From the NCBI RefSeq assembly GCF_003054705.1, contig NZ_QAYX01000024.1:434001-498000 (forward strand): 64,000 bases of DNA, read 5' to 3'. The position numbers and the translations under genes were made by a program. Each line of letters begins with the position of its first letter. Position 1 is the first letter of the stretch. This DNA comes from Opitutus sp. ER46. GTDB taxonomy: Bacteria > Verrucomicrobiota > Verrucomicrobiia > Opitutales > Opitutaceae. Of this stretch, positions 26,065 to 34,573 are shown piece by piece. The notes beneath the pieces are model-generated. The model had not been told where the DNA came from and searched no databases. It was given only the letters and a program-made list of their open reading frames with translations.

Positions 26065-27039
26065 TCACTTCCGCGCGTGGGCTTTCTGCGCGGTGATGAT
26101 GGCGACGGCGGCGACGATGATGGCCGAGGCGACCAGCGTGCGGGAGGTGATTGGTTCGCCGAGCAGCAGCCAGCCGAGGAACACCGCGACGATCGGGTTC
26201 ACGTACGCGTACGTGGCGACGCGCGCCGGCGGAGCGTGCTTCATCAGCCACACGAAGGTGGAGAACCCGATCAGCGAGCCCACGCCGATGAGGTAAAACA
26301 GTGCGAACCAGGCGCGAGGCTCGACGCGGGCGAAGGAGAACGCCGCGAAGTCGCCGTGCCACGCGGCGGTCAGCAGGAGCATCGCGCTGCCGCCCAGCAT
26401 CTGGAGCGCGGAGGCCATCGCCGGCGTGGCGCCGTGCTTGGCGTGGCGCGAGTAGATCGAGCCGATGCCCCAGCACAGGCAGCCGACGAGGATCGCGAGC
26501 ACGCCCCCGAGGTGCAGCGCGCCGTGCGCACTCGATTCCCAGGGCGCCGCGAGCCAGGCCACGCCCACAAAGCCGAGCAGCAGTGCTCCCATGGTGATCG
26601 CGGAGGGCCGGGAGCCGCCGGGCCAGGCCCACTCGGTGAGCACGATGAAGAGCGGGCCGATCCCGATCAGCAGGGCGGTGATGCCGGAAGGCACGAACTG
26701 CTCGGCCCACACGACCGTCCCGTTGCCGCCGAGCAGGAGGAACGTGCCGATGATCGTGTTCGCCCGCCATTGCGTCCGCGTGGGCCAGGCCGCGCCGCGC
26801 AGTTTCAGGTAGGTGAACAGGAGCGCGCCCGCGATGAGGAATCGGACGCCCGCCATCAGAAACGGCGGCAGGGTGGCGACGCCCACGCGAATCGCGAGGT
26901 AGGTGCTCCCCCAGATCAGGTAGATCGCGGTGAAGGCGAGAATCAGCGCCGAGCGGGCAGGCGCCGCGGGCGCAACCGGTTCGGCCGCGAGGGCGGCCGG
27001 GACGGCGGGCCCGGCGGAGGAGGATTCGGCGGAAGACAT
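26065..27039 (-). CDS. EamA/DMT-family permease
   Basis: 324 residues. After a 30-residue Ala/Pro-rich lead, ten hydrophobic helices form two EamA repeats. Signature stretches are FTAIYLIWGSTYLAIRVGV at the start of the first repeat and GSLIGFSTFVWLMKHAPPARVATYAYVNPIVAVFLGWLLLGEP in the second. These transporters export metabolites such as amino acids, but the substrate cannot be predicted. A MocR-type regulator gene lies 119 bp upstream in the same direction. MocR regulators often control adjacent exporters, so the pair may respond to a PLP-related or amino-acid signal. Confidence 0.88.
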   Translation of the reverse strand: MSSAESSSAGPAVPAALAAEPVAPAAPARSALILAFTAIYLIWGSTYLAIRVGVATLPPFLMAGVRFLIAGALLFTYLKLRGAAWPTRTQWRANTIIGTFLLLGGNGTVVWAEQFVPSGITALLIGIGPLFIVLTEWAWPGGSRPSAITMGALLLGFVGVAWLAAPWESSAHGALHLGGVLAILVGCLCWGIGSIYSRHAKHGATPAMASALQMLGGSAMLLLTAAWHGDFAAFSFARVEPRAWFALFYLIGVGSLIGFSTFVWLMKHAPPARVATYAYVNPIVAVFLGWLLLGEPITSRTLVASAIIVAAVAIITAQKAHARK

Positions 27040-27158
27040 GACGACGAAATGGGATTAGGAACGAAAACGAAGGCAAAGCCGCGGCCGCAAAGCCGGGGCA
27101 CAGCGGTGGAACGCCGGGGCGGGAACAGCGCGGCTCGGCCGGTGGCGCCGCGCGGGCA

Positions 27159-28628
27159 TCAGCCCTGCAACTGGCGCTTGGCCAGCTCGCCGATGGTCTG
27201 CAGCGCGCGGTCGATCGTGTCGGTCCACGGCATGCCGCAGCTCATGCGCAGGCAGCTCCGGTAGCGGTCCTTGACGGAGAAGAGCGGGCCGGGCGCGGTG
27301 TTGATGCGGTGCTTCAGCGCCTCCTGTTGCAGGACGAGCGTGTCGATGCCGTGTGGGAGCTCGACCCACAGGATGAAGCCACCCTCGGGCCGGCTGAACC
27401 GCGTGCCCTCCGGGAAGTGGCGCAGCATCGCCTGGGAGAACAGGTGCACCTGGTGGTGATACGCGCGCCGGATCGAGCGCAGGTGGTGGTCATAGCCGCC
27501 GTTGCGCAGGAAATCGGACACCGTCTTCTGCAGCACGATCGGCGTGCCGAGCGTGTTGGTGAACTTGAGCCGCCGCACGCGCTCCAGGTATCGCCCCGGC
27601 GCGCACCAGCCGACGCGCAGCGAGGGCGCGAGCGTCTTGCCGAACGAGCTGCAGAGCAGCACGCGCCCGTCGGTGTCCCACGCCTTCAGCGGCTTGGGCC
27701 GGCGGTCGCCAAAGTGGAGGTCGCCGTAGATGTCATCCTCGATGGCCGGGACGTCGAACTCGGCGAGCAGTTGGTAGAGTTCCTCCTTCTTCGCGTCGGG
27801 CATGCAGGAGCCCAGCGGGTTCTGGTAGCTCGGCATCACGAGCAGCGCCTTCACGTCGTTCTGCGCGAGCGCGGCGCGCGTGGCGTCGAGGCAGAGGCCG
27901 GTGCGCGGATCGGTGGGAATCTCGAGGACGCGCAGGTTGAGGCTCTGGATCGTCTCGAGAAACCCGAAGTACGCGGGCGTCTCCACCGCCACGGTGTCGC
28001 CGGGCTTGGTGACGGCGCGGAGCGAAAGGTTGAGGGCTTCGGCGCAGCCGACGGTGACGACGAGTTCGTCGTGGCCGATGGGGCAGCCGCTCTGCAGGTA
28101 GCGCCGGGCAATTTCGCGGGCGAGCGGATCGAAGGCCCAGTTCATCGCGTAGCGGCCGAGCATGGCGGGATCGTTGCGGCCGACCGCGGCGAGGATGCGC
28201 GCGAGCTTCTTGGTGGGGAACAGGCTCGAATCCGGGCACGCCGAGCCGAGCGGGACGTAGTTCGGGTCGACGGAAAGCGCGATGAGCTCGGCGGTAAGGT
28301 CCTTCACACCGACATAGCTCGGCTTCGCCATCGGCCGCGCCATGCGTGGCTCCGGCGCGCTCGGCAGCCGCGGACGCACGTAGTAGCCGGACTGCGGGCG
28401 GGCCTCGATGCAGCCGCGGTTCTCCAGAAGCGTGTACGCCTGGAGCACGGTGGAGATGCTGACGTCGCGCTGCAGCGACATCCGCCGGACGGACGGGAGG
28501 CGGTGGCCGGGACGCAGGGTGCCCTGGCTGATGAGTTGTTCAATCGAGCGGGCGAGCTCCACGTAGAGTGGAGCGGGGGCGGGAGCGACGAGCGTTTCGA
28601 TCATGGCGGCGGGAACACGGTTCAGCAT
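27159..28628 (-). CDS. MocR/PdxR-type GntR regulator fused to an aminotransferase fold
   Basis: 489 residues from the ATG at 28628; an ATG at 28604 is equally possible. The N-terminal winged helix (PLYVELARSIEQLISQGTLRPGHRLPSVRRMSLQRDVSISTVLQAYTLLENRG) is a GntR domain. A class I aminotransferase domain follows, with the PLP lysine in SSFGKTLAPSLRVGW, AIEDDIYGDL and MPSYQNPLG. MocR proteins use PLP or an amine as effector. The gene precedes the EamA permease on the same strand and is its likely regulator. Confidence 0.9.
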   Translation of the reverse strand: MLNRVPAAMIETLVAPAPAPLYVELARSIEQLISQGTLRPGHRLPSVRRMSLQRDVSISTVLQAYTLLENRGCIEARPQSGYYVRPRLPSAPEPRMARPMAKPSYVGVKDLTAELIALSVDPNYVPLGSACPDSSLFPTKKLARILAAVGRNDPAMLGRYAMNWAFDPLAREIARRYLQSGCPIGHDELVVTVGCAEALNLSLRAVTKPGDTVAVETPAYFGFLETIQSLNLRVLEIPTDPRTGLCLDATRAALAQNDVKALLVMPSYQNPLGSCMPDAKKEELYQLLAEFDVPAIEDDIYGDLHFGDRRPKPLKAWDTDGRVLLCSSFGKTLAPSLRVGWCAPGRYLERVRRLKFTNTLGTPIVLQKTVSDFLRNGGYDHHLRSIRRAYHHQVHLFSQAMLRHFPEGTRFSRPEGGFILWVELPHGIDTLVLQQEALKHRINTAPGPLFSVKDRYRSCLRMSCGMPWTDTIDRALQTIGELAKRQLQG

Positions 28629-28771
28629 AGGCGAAGGCGCGGCCCGGCGGGAGGATTAGCGCCAAGCGTTTGCCACCGGTACAGTTTTCGAATCGCGGCG
28701 TTGTGACCAGCACAAGAAGGCAAATGCGGAATGAAGAATGCAGAATGGCGGCCGGCCGGGTGCGTTGGTGC

Positions 28772-28854
28772 GTTCAGGACATCCTATCCTTCGGAGGTTC
28801 AGGACATCCTATTCTCGGGGGCATGAAAGGTAGGAGGACAGGACGTCCTGAACC
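28772..28854. repeat. Three copies of a GTTCAGGACATCCT motif
   Basis: TTCAGGACATCCTAT occurs at about 28773-28787 and 28798-28812 as direct repeats, and AGGACGTCCTGAACC at about 28840-28854 is the inverted copy with one change. The unit can fold back on itself. It lies in a 606-bp gap between the MocR gene and a response regulator; the rest of that gap shows no supported gene. Confidence 0.55.
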
Positions 28855-29234
28855 TGCGCGGGCGAAACGTCCACGGGGCGCGGGCGGGGCAAGTTGGCCG
28901 GACAGTGGGAAGGCGAGCAGGGCGAGTCCATACGCTGGATACCGGCCGCGGCGGGCGCGATCGGGGCCGGCAGCTCCGGGCGCGGGCGCCGCAAGTCTCC
29001 TCTGGTGGACGGGTTTCGCGCGTTCGTGGGCGGTCGCGAGCGCGGGCGGGTGGAGCTCGCAAATGCCACGGACTCTCGCCGCCGACGAGGAGGCGCGAGA
29101 GGCAAAATCCCTGCGCGGGATGCGCAATGCGGGCTTGAGTTCCGCGAGGGGGATTGGCAGATGGTTTGCACGCAACCAGCCAAATTCCGCGGCACTCTCC
29201 GTAGTGTTGCGCGAGCAATAACGCTTACTTCCCC

Positions 29235-29891
29235 GTGCTAGATCCTCGCATCAAAATCCGCGCCGTCCTGATCGAAGACGAAACGATGTTTCGCCAGCTC
29301 ATCTTGCTGACGCTGGGCAAAGTGAAGGACCTCCAGGTGGTGGGAGAATTTGGTGTCGGCCGCGCCGGCCTCGATTTCTGTCTCCGCGAGAAGCCCGACC
29401 TGCTGGTCGTCGATCTCATGTTGCCGGACATGAACGGCATCGAAGTGGCGCGCGAAGTGCGCCGCGCGTTGCCCGAAATCAAAATTCTCGTGATCACCGC
29501 GCACCCGAGCGACCGCCTGCCGGCGGACCTCATGGCGATCGGCGTGAACGGTTACGTGGATAAGACCGAGCCGATCGACTATGTGCTCAGCGCCGTCGAC
29601 ACGGTGCGCAACGGCGGGATGTTCTTTGCCAGCCGCGTGCGTGCGCGCGGCGGTGCCGGTGGCGCATTGCCAGCGGCTCGGCCTTCTATCCCGGTGCCGC
29701 TCACCGAGCGGGAGCAGGAAATTGCCCGCCTCGTGGCGGCGGGCCAGATGTCCAAGGAGATCGCCGCGAAGCTCAATCTCAGCGTCCGCACGGTGGAGAA
29801 GCACCGCGCGAACATCATGGAAAAGATTGGCGTGCGCGAAGTCGCGAGCCTCACCCGCTGGTGCATTCAGGCGGGTTTGCTCGATACCTGA
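29235..29891 (+). CDS. NarL/FixJ-type response regulator
   Basis: 218 residues from a GTG start; the next ATG would cut into the receiver. The receiver has Asp60 as phospho-acceptor (DLLVVDLMLPDMNG), the acidic pair IEDE near 13-16, and Lys in VDKTEP. After a Gly/Ala/Arg linker, a LuxR-type helix-turn-helix closes the protein (LTEREQEIARLVAAGQMSKEIAAKLNLSVRTVEKHRANIMEKIGV). No kinase is adjacent. A single-domain HPt protein is encoded convergently 39 bp away, so signal may arrive through a phosphorelay. Confidence 0.92.
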   Translation: MLDPRIKIRAVLIEDETMFRQLILLTLGKVKDLQVVGEFGVGRAGLDFCLREKPDLLVVDLMLPDMNGIEVAREVRRALPEIKILVITAHPSDRLPADLMAIGVNGYVDKTEPIDYVLSAVDTVRNGGMFFASRVRARGGAGGALPAARPSIPVPLTEREQEIARLVAAGQMSKEIAAKLNLSVRTVEKHRANIMEKIGVREVASLTRWCIQAGLLDT

Positions 29892-29930
29892 GCGGGCGAC
29901 GGTAAACGGGGTTCGCGGCTGGCCGCGGAC

Positions 29931-30299
29931 TCAGGCGATGCGGCGCGCCGCCGTTGCGGTGTCGACGGCGCCGGCGGCGAACTCGCGCAGCGGATCCGCC
30001 GCGGCGTTGAACGCATCACCGATCCACTCGATGTCGTCGGGCCGCAGTATGTCATCGCCGGGGCCGAGCAGCCGTTCCTCGAACGCGGCCATGCGTTCCC
30101 ACAAGGCCTGCTCCCCGATGATGTGGGCGTTGCTCTTCAGGCTGTGCACCATCCGGTGCTGGGTGCGCCGATCGCTGGTCGCCAGTTGCGCGAGCAACTC
30201 GGGGTACTCCTTGAGGAAGGTCCGCACGAGCTGACGCACATTCTGTTCGCCCAGGAGGGAAACAAGATTGGTGAGTTCGCGATTCAGCGGCCCGGGCAT
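29931..30299 (-). CDS. Stand-alone HPt phosphotransfer protein
   Basis: 122 residues from the ATG at 30299; an upstream in-frame start at 30353 adds 18 unconserved residues. The HPt signature is MVHSLKSNAHIIGEQAL, with His52 as phospho-acceptor and the following Lys as usual. The rest is predicted helical, fitting a four-helix bundle. Stand-alone HPt proteins pass phosphoryl groups between a hybrid kinase and a response regulator. The response regulator encoded tail-to-tail is a natural partner, and its kinase must lie elsewhere. Confidence 0.82.
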   Translation of the reverse strand: MPGPLNRELTNLVSLLGEQNVRQLVRTFLKEYPELLAQLATSDRRTQHRMVHSLKSNAHIIGEQALWERMAAFEERLLGPGDDILRPDDIEWIGDAFNAAADPLREFAAGAVDTATAARRIA

Positions 30300-30415
30300 G
30301 GTGCCTACGGGATCAACAGGACTCGAAGGCGCCAATCGAAAACAACCGCCCAAGCATGGGTACTTTCCAGTGGGGCCTTGCTGCGGCGTAGGGGCATTTC
30401 CGAAGCGAGCGTAGG

Positions 30416-31243
30416 TCAGCCGGGCAGGTTGATCTCGCCCCGCAAATAGAGTCGGGTCGCGCCGGCGATGCGGACGCGATTCAGCTCAGGAGCGACTTCG
30501 CACCAGAGCTCGCCGCCGCGCGGGGAAAGTTGTCGCGCGTGCAAGCGGTTGCGCCCCAGTCGTTCGGCCCAGTACGGGGCGAGCGCACAGTGCGCCGAGC
30601 CGGTGACGGGATCCTCGGGAATGCCGGCCTGCGGCGCGAAGAAGCGCGACACAAAGTCGCACGTGCCGTCCCCCGGCGCGGTGACGATGAGACCGCGGCC
30701 ACCAGCGGCGGCCACGGCCGCAAAGTCAGGCCGCAACGTCCGCACTGTCTCTGCAGTCGGCAGCACCGCAAAGCGGTCGAAGCAGGACCGGCCGAGCCAG
30801 GCGGGCGCGCCACCGAGGGCGCGCGCGACGGCGGCGGCGACTCCGGCATCGGTTTCAGGCGACACCGGGGTGATGGGAAAGCTGAGCTCGAGCTGTTCGC
30901 CGCGCCGCGTGACTTCGAGCACGCCGGATCGGGAATCGAACGCGACCGACTCCGCCTCCGGGCGAAGTTCGCGCAGGATCACGTGGCCGGTCGCGAGCGT
31001 GGCATGGCCGCACAAGTCGACTTCGACGGCTGGGGTGAACCAGCGGAGGTGAAAACGCGGCTGCCGGGCTGGCGCCGCCGTGGCGACGGGGACGATGAAC
31101 GCGGTTTCGGCGAGACCATTTTCAAACGCGATCTGCTGCAGGGTGCGATCGGGCAGCCATTGCGTGAGGGGCACGACTGCGGCGGGGTTGCCGGTGAAGG
31201 GCGCGGACGCAAAGGCGTCGATCCAGTAGAGCGGCAGTTGCAT
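30416..31243 (-). CDS. PhzF-family isomerase-like protein
   Basis: 275 residues from the ATG at 31243. The family's two mirrored halves are visible: WIDAFASAPFTGNPAAVV, ENGLAETAFIV, LRWFTPAVEVDLCGHATLATGHV in the first, and FFAPQAGIPEDPVTGSAHCALAPYWAERLG in the second. PhzF proteins fold like diaminopimelate epimerase and catalyse isomerisation or hydrogen shifts in secondary metabolism; most homologues have unknown substrates. No phenazine genes are nearby, so it is one of the many housekeeping-like PhzF proteins. Confidence 0.9.
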   Translation of the reverse strand: MQLPLYWIDAFASAPFTGNPAAVVPLTQWLPDRTLQQIAFENGLAETAFIVPVATAAPARQPRFHLRWFTPAVEVDLCGHATLATGHVILRELRPEAESVAFDSRSGVLEVTRRGEQLELSFPITPVSPETDAGVAAAVARALGGAPAWLGRSCFDRFAVLPTAETVRTLRPDFAAVAAAGGRGLIVTAPGDGTCDFVSRFFAPQAGIPEDPVTGSAHCALAPYWAERLGRNRLHARQLSPRGGELWCEVAPELNRVRIAGATRLYLRGEINLPG

Positions 31244-31398
31244 GCCGCCATTCCACCCAACGCACAGCGCCGCGCCATCGAATCCGTGGTGCCGCGCCGT
31301 CACACCGCCGCACCTTTTTCGCCAGACCACGGCGAAATCTGACCGGGTATTTACGGAAACCCATCCGCCCGAGGCGGGTCTGAGCGCCACTGTCTCCC

Positions 31399-31797
31399 AT
31401 GAAAAACTCCCATATTCGCACCCGGATTGTTGCCGCCCTCTTGCTTTTGACGCCTGTCGCCGTGACCACGGGCTGCCTAGCCGTCGCGGCCGGCGCCGCC
31501 GGGGCCGGGACGGTCGCTTACATCCGCGGGGAGCTCGACGCCTCGCTGGGGCACAATCTCGATACCGTGGACCGAGCCGCGAACCGGGCCGCCGAGCAGC
31601 TTCGTTTTGTGAAGATCAGCGAGAGTGCTGACGCGATCTCACGGGTGATCACCCTCCGTACCGCGGAGGACAAGAAGGTCGAGGTCCACCTGAACCGCAC
31701 CTCCGACACGCTGACGCGGGTGCGCATCCGCGTCGGGGTTTTCGGCAACGAGAGCCTCTCGCGCCTGTTCCTCGAGCGGCTGCAGTCGAACCTGTAG
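31399..31797 (+). CDS. DUF3568-type lipoprotein
   Basis: 132 residues. The signal peptide ends in TTGC (lipobox, Cys26), followed by LAVAAGAAGAGTVAYIRGELDASLGHNLDTV, a stretch seen in DUF3568 proteins of Verrucomicrobiota and relatives. The second half forms strands (ITLRTAEDKKVEVHLNR, LTRVRIRVGVFGNESLSRLFLERLQ). It is a lipid-anchored envelope protein of unknown role. It is monocistronic; the divergent PhzF gene starts 155 bp upstream. Confidence 0.82.
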   Translation: MKNSHIRTRIVAALLLLTPVAVTTGCLAVAAGAAGAGTVAYIRGELDASLGHNLDTVDRAANRAAEQLRFVKISESADAISRVITLRTAEDKKVEVHLNRTSDTLTRVRIRVGVFGNESLSRLFLERLQSNL

Positions 31798-31852
31798 CCC
31801 GCGCGCGAATCGCCGCCGCACGGCGCCCGCGTTCCCTGGCGGATCTGCGGTC

Positions 31853-31858
31853 TATAAT
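31853..31858 (+). promoter_or_regulatory. -10 box TATAAT upstream of the DEAD-box helicase
   Basis: A perfect TATAAT stands in otherwise GC-rich DNA, without a good -35 hexamer (GTTCCC lies about 17 bp upstream). Transcription from here would leave a 5' UTR of about 135 nt before the ATG at 32002, as is common for cold-induced helicase genes. Confidence 0.5.
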
Positions 31859-32001
31859 CGCTTCATCATTAAGTTGATGTGCCTTCGGGGTGCGGCGGTT
31901 GCGGCGCGAACCGCCAGATGGGCGTTTCGGCCCGGGACGGGCGGGGTTTTGGCGATTGCAAAGAGAGCGGATTCGCAGAGGCTAGCGCGTTTTCGATTCT
32001 C

Positions 32002-33657
32002 ATGCTGAAGAAATTGTTTGCGAAGCTGCGCCAAAAGATCGCTCCGGCACCGGAGGTACGGCCAGCCGCGTCCAAGGCGGGTAAGCCCGCCGCCAAGTCT
32101 CATAGTGGTGGCCAACAGCGTGGTTCTGGCTCCAGCCAAGGCCGTCCGGCAGGTGATGCCCCGGTGTGCCGGGAGCGGGCCGACCGGGCTCCTGAAGGTC
32201 GCCAGGAGGGCGAAGGTTACAGCCGCCGCGAGCGCGGTGGCCGTGGCAGCGGCCGGGGTTTTGGTGGCGGTGGTGGTGGCCGGGGCGATGAGCACGGCTC
32301 CCGTGGCGGTCGCGGGGGTGGATTTGGCTCGCGGGGCGGGCGGGGTGGCCGCAGTGGCGGCGGACCGCGCGCCGAACGGCAGCCTGACAACTTTGAACAT
32401 CCGCGGCGCGAGCCGGTGAAGCCGGTCGTCCCGGTCGACGTGCCCAAGATGGACACGGCCTTCTCCAAGCTTGGCTTGAGCGACGCGCTCGCGTTTGCCG
32501 TGCAGGAGATGGGCTACCAGGAGCCCACGCCGATTCAGGCGCAGGCGATCCCGGTGGTGCTCCGCGGCGGTGACGTGATCGGTTCCGCGCAGACCGGCAC
32601 CGGCAAGACCGCCGCCTTCGCGCTTCCGATCATCCAGCGCCTCGGCAGCCATGGCGCGCTGCGCTGCCTCATCCTCGAACCCACGCGCGAACTCGCGCTG
32701 CAGGTCGAGGAGGCGTTCCAGAAGTACGCCAAGTTCACCGATCTCCGCGTGACCATCGTGTACGGCGGTGTCGGTTACGGGAAGCAGGTCGAGGACCTGC
32801 GCAATGGCGTCGACATTCTCGCCGCCACTCCGGGCCGGCTCCTGGACCACATGGAACAGGGCAACTGCTCGCTCGATCACGTCGACATCCTGGTGCTCGA
32901 CGAGGTCGACCGCATGCTCGACATGGGCTTCCTGCCGGATGTGAAACGCATCGTGCAGCGCTGCCCGAAGAGCCGCCAGACCCTCTTCTTCACCGCGACG
33001 CTCCCGCCGGAGATCGAGCAGCTCGCCAGCTGGGCGCTGCGCGACCCAGTGAAGGTCGAGATCGGCCGCGTGCGTTCGCCCGCCGAGACGGTCTCGCATG
33101 GGTTCTACCCGGTGGTCGCCTCGCAGAAGTTCGACCTGCTGCAACTGCTGCTCGACCGTACCGAGTTCAAGAGCGTGCTGATCTTCTGCCGCACCCGCAT
33201 GGGCGCGGATCGCATCGCCTCCCGGCTCGAGACCAAGGGCCACACCGTGGGCGTCATGCACTCCGACCGCAGCCAGCGCGAACGCGTCGAGGCGCTCGAT
33301 GGCTTCAAGAGCGGCCGGTTCGAGGTGCTCGTCGCGACCGACATCGCGGCCCGCGGCCTCGACATCGCCGGCGTCTCGCACGTCATCAACTACGACGTGC
33401 CGGAGAATCCCGAGGACTACGTGCACCGCATCGGCCGCACCGGCCGCGCCCACAACACGGGCGAGGCGTTCACGCTCGTCACGGAGGAGGATGTCCGCGA
33501 CGCCCGCTCGATCGAGCGCTACATGGGCGTGTCGGTGGAACGCAAGAAGCTCGAGGGCTTCCCTTACATCTACTCCGCGCTGTTCGACGATAAGGCGCTC
33601 GCCGAGAGCGCCGCGCCGAAATCCACCAGCCGCCTCCATCGCGGCATGCGGCGCTAA
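32002..33657 (+). CDS. DEAD-box ATP-dependent RNA helicase
   Basis: 551 residues from the ATG at 32002; the frame is open further upstream but those codons lie in the leader. The N-terminal 130 residues are a Gly/Arg-rich, RGG-like disordered tail. The helicase core follows: Q motif (QEPTPIQAQAIP), AQTGTGKT, PTRELALQ, TPGRL, the Walker B box as DEVD rather than DEAD, FFTATLP, and RGLDIAGVSHVINYD with HRIGRTGR. It unwinds structured RNA, probably in ribosome assembly or cold adaptation, as suggested by the long leader. The RG-rich tail on the N-terminal side is less usual than a C-terminal one. Confidence 0.92.
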   Translation: MLKKLFAKLRQKIAPAPEVRPAASKAGKPAAKSHSGGQQRGSGSSQGRPAGDAPVCRERADRAPEGRQEGEGYSRRERGGRGSGRGFGGGGGGRGDEHGSRGGRGGGFGSRGGRGGRSGGGPRAERQPDNFEHPRREPVKPVVPVDVPKMDTAFSKLGLSDALAFAVQEMGYQEPTPIQAQAIPVVLRGGDVIGSAQTGTGKTAAFALPIIQRLGSHGALRCLILEPTRELALQVEEAFQKYAKFTDLRVTIVYGGVGYGKQVEDLRNGVDILAATPGRLLDHMEQGNCSLDHVDILVLDEVDRMLDMGFLPDVKRIVQRCPKSRQTLFFTATLPPEIEQLASWALRDPVKVEIGRVRSPAETVSHGFYPVVASQKFDLLQLLLDRTEFKSVLIFCRTRMGADRIASRLETKGHTVGVMHSDRSQRERVEALDGFKSGRFEVLVATDIAARGLDIAGVSHVINYDVPENPEDYVHRIGRTGRAHNTGEAFTLVTEEDVRDARSIERYMGVSVERKKLEGFPYIYSALFDDKALAESAAPKSTSRLHRGMRR

Positions 33658-33717
33658 AAAAAAGCTGCGTCCGCGCGCGGGGCTTCGCGTCAGCAGAGGT
33701 TGAACCTGCCTTTGCTG

Positions 33718-34518
33718 ATGAAGACCTCGACTGACCTGAGCACCGAAAAGGTGCGCGAATTCGTGCGCGAGCGCTACGGCGCCATCGCGGAACAGAGCGA
33801 TGCCGCCTGCGGCTGCGCTCCAAGCGGCTGCTGCGGCGGCGGCGCGACGGAGAATTACGGCGAGAAACTCGGCTACACCGCCGAGCAACTCGCCGCCGCG
33901 CCTGCCGGCTCCGACCTCGGCCTCGGCTGCGGCAACCCGCTCGCGATCGCGAGCATCCGTCCCGGCGAGGTCGTCGTCGACCTCGGGAGCGGCGCCGGCT
34001 TCGACTGTTTCCTGGCCGCGCGCCAACTCGTCGGCACCGGCCGCGTGATCGGCGTGGACATGACGCCCGCCATGGTCAGCAAGGCCCGCGCAAACGCGGC
34101 GAAGAGCGGCCTCACCAACGTCGAGTTCCGGCTCGGCGAGATCGAGGCGCTGCCCGTCGCGGACGGCGTGGTCGACCTCATCATCTCCAACTGCGTGATC
34201 AACCTGTCGCCCGAGAAGGCGCGCGTGTTCGCCGAGGCGTTTCGCGTGCTCAAGCCCGGCGGCCGGCTCGCGATCGCCGACGTGGTGGCGACCAAACCGC
34301 TGCCGGAGGCGATCCGCACGAAGCTCGGCGCCATCGGCGCCTGCGTGGGCGGCGCGACGCTCGTCGACGAACTGCGGGCGCTGCTGACCGCGGCCGGCTT
34401 TGGCCGGATCGACATCGCGCTGCGCGAGAGCTCGCGCGCGTACATCCGCGAGTGGACCGACGATGCGAGCGCGGGCGACTACGTCGTGAGCGCCTTGATC
34501 ACCGCGTACAAACCCTGA
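33718..34518 (+). CDS. arsM: Arsenite S-adenosylmethionine methyltransferase
   Basis: 266 residues from the ATG at 33718; a TTG at 33700 would add six residues. The SAM-binding motif is VVVDLGSGAGFDCF. The three arsenic-binding cysteines of the family are present in GLGCGNPLAIAS, ISNCVINLS and GACVGGA. A Cys-rich N-terminal segment (DAACGCAPSGCCGG) is also typical. ArsM methylates As(III) to mono-, di- and trimethyl forms. It opens a plus-strand arsenic cluster running to 37854. Confidence 0.93.
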   Translation: MKTSTDLSTEKVREFVRERYGAIAEQSDAACGCAPSGCCGGGATENYGEKLGYTAEQLAAAPAGSDLGLGCGNPLAIASIRPGEVVVDLGSGAGFDCFLAARQLVGTGRVIGVDMTPAMVSKARANAAKSGLTNVEFRLGEIEALPVADGVVDLIISNCVINLSPEKARVFAEAFRVLKPGGRLAIADVVATKPLPEAIRTKLGAIGACVGGATLVDELRALLTAAGFGRIDIALRESSRAYIREWTDDASAGDYVVSALITAYKP

Positions 34519-34573
34519 GCCGCGGCCCGCTTCACCCCCGGCCCACCAACGCACTTGCGAGGATTCGTCCGCC

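Noticed and set aside
28670-29241. Several overlapping frames between the MocR gene and the response regulator
   Set aside because: They overlap one another on both strands, cross repeats, and show no conserved features.
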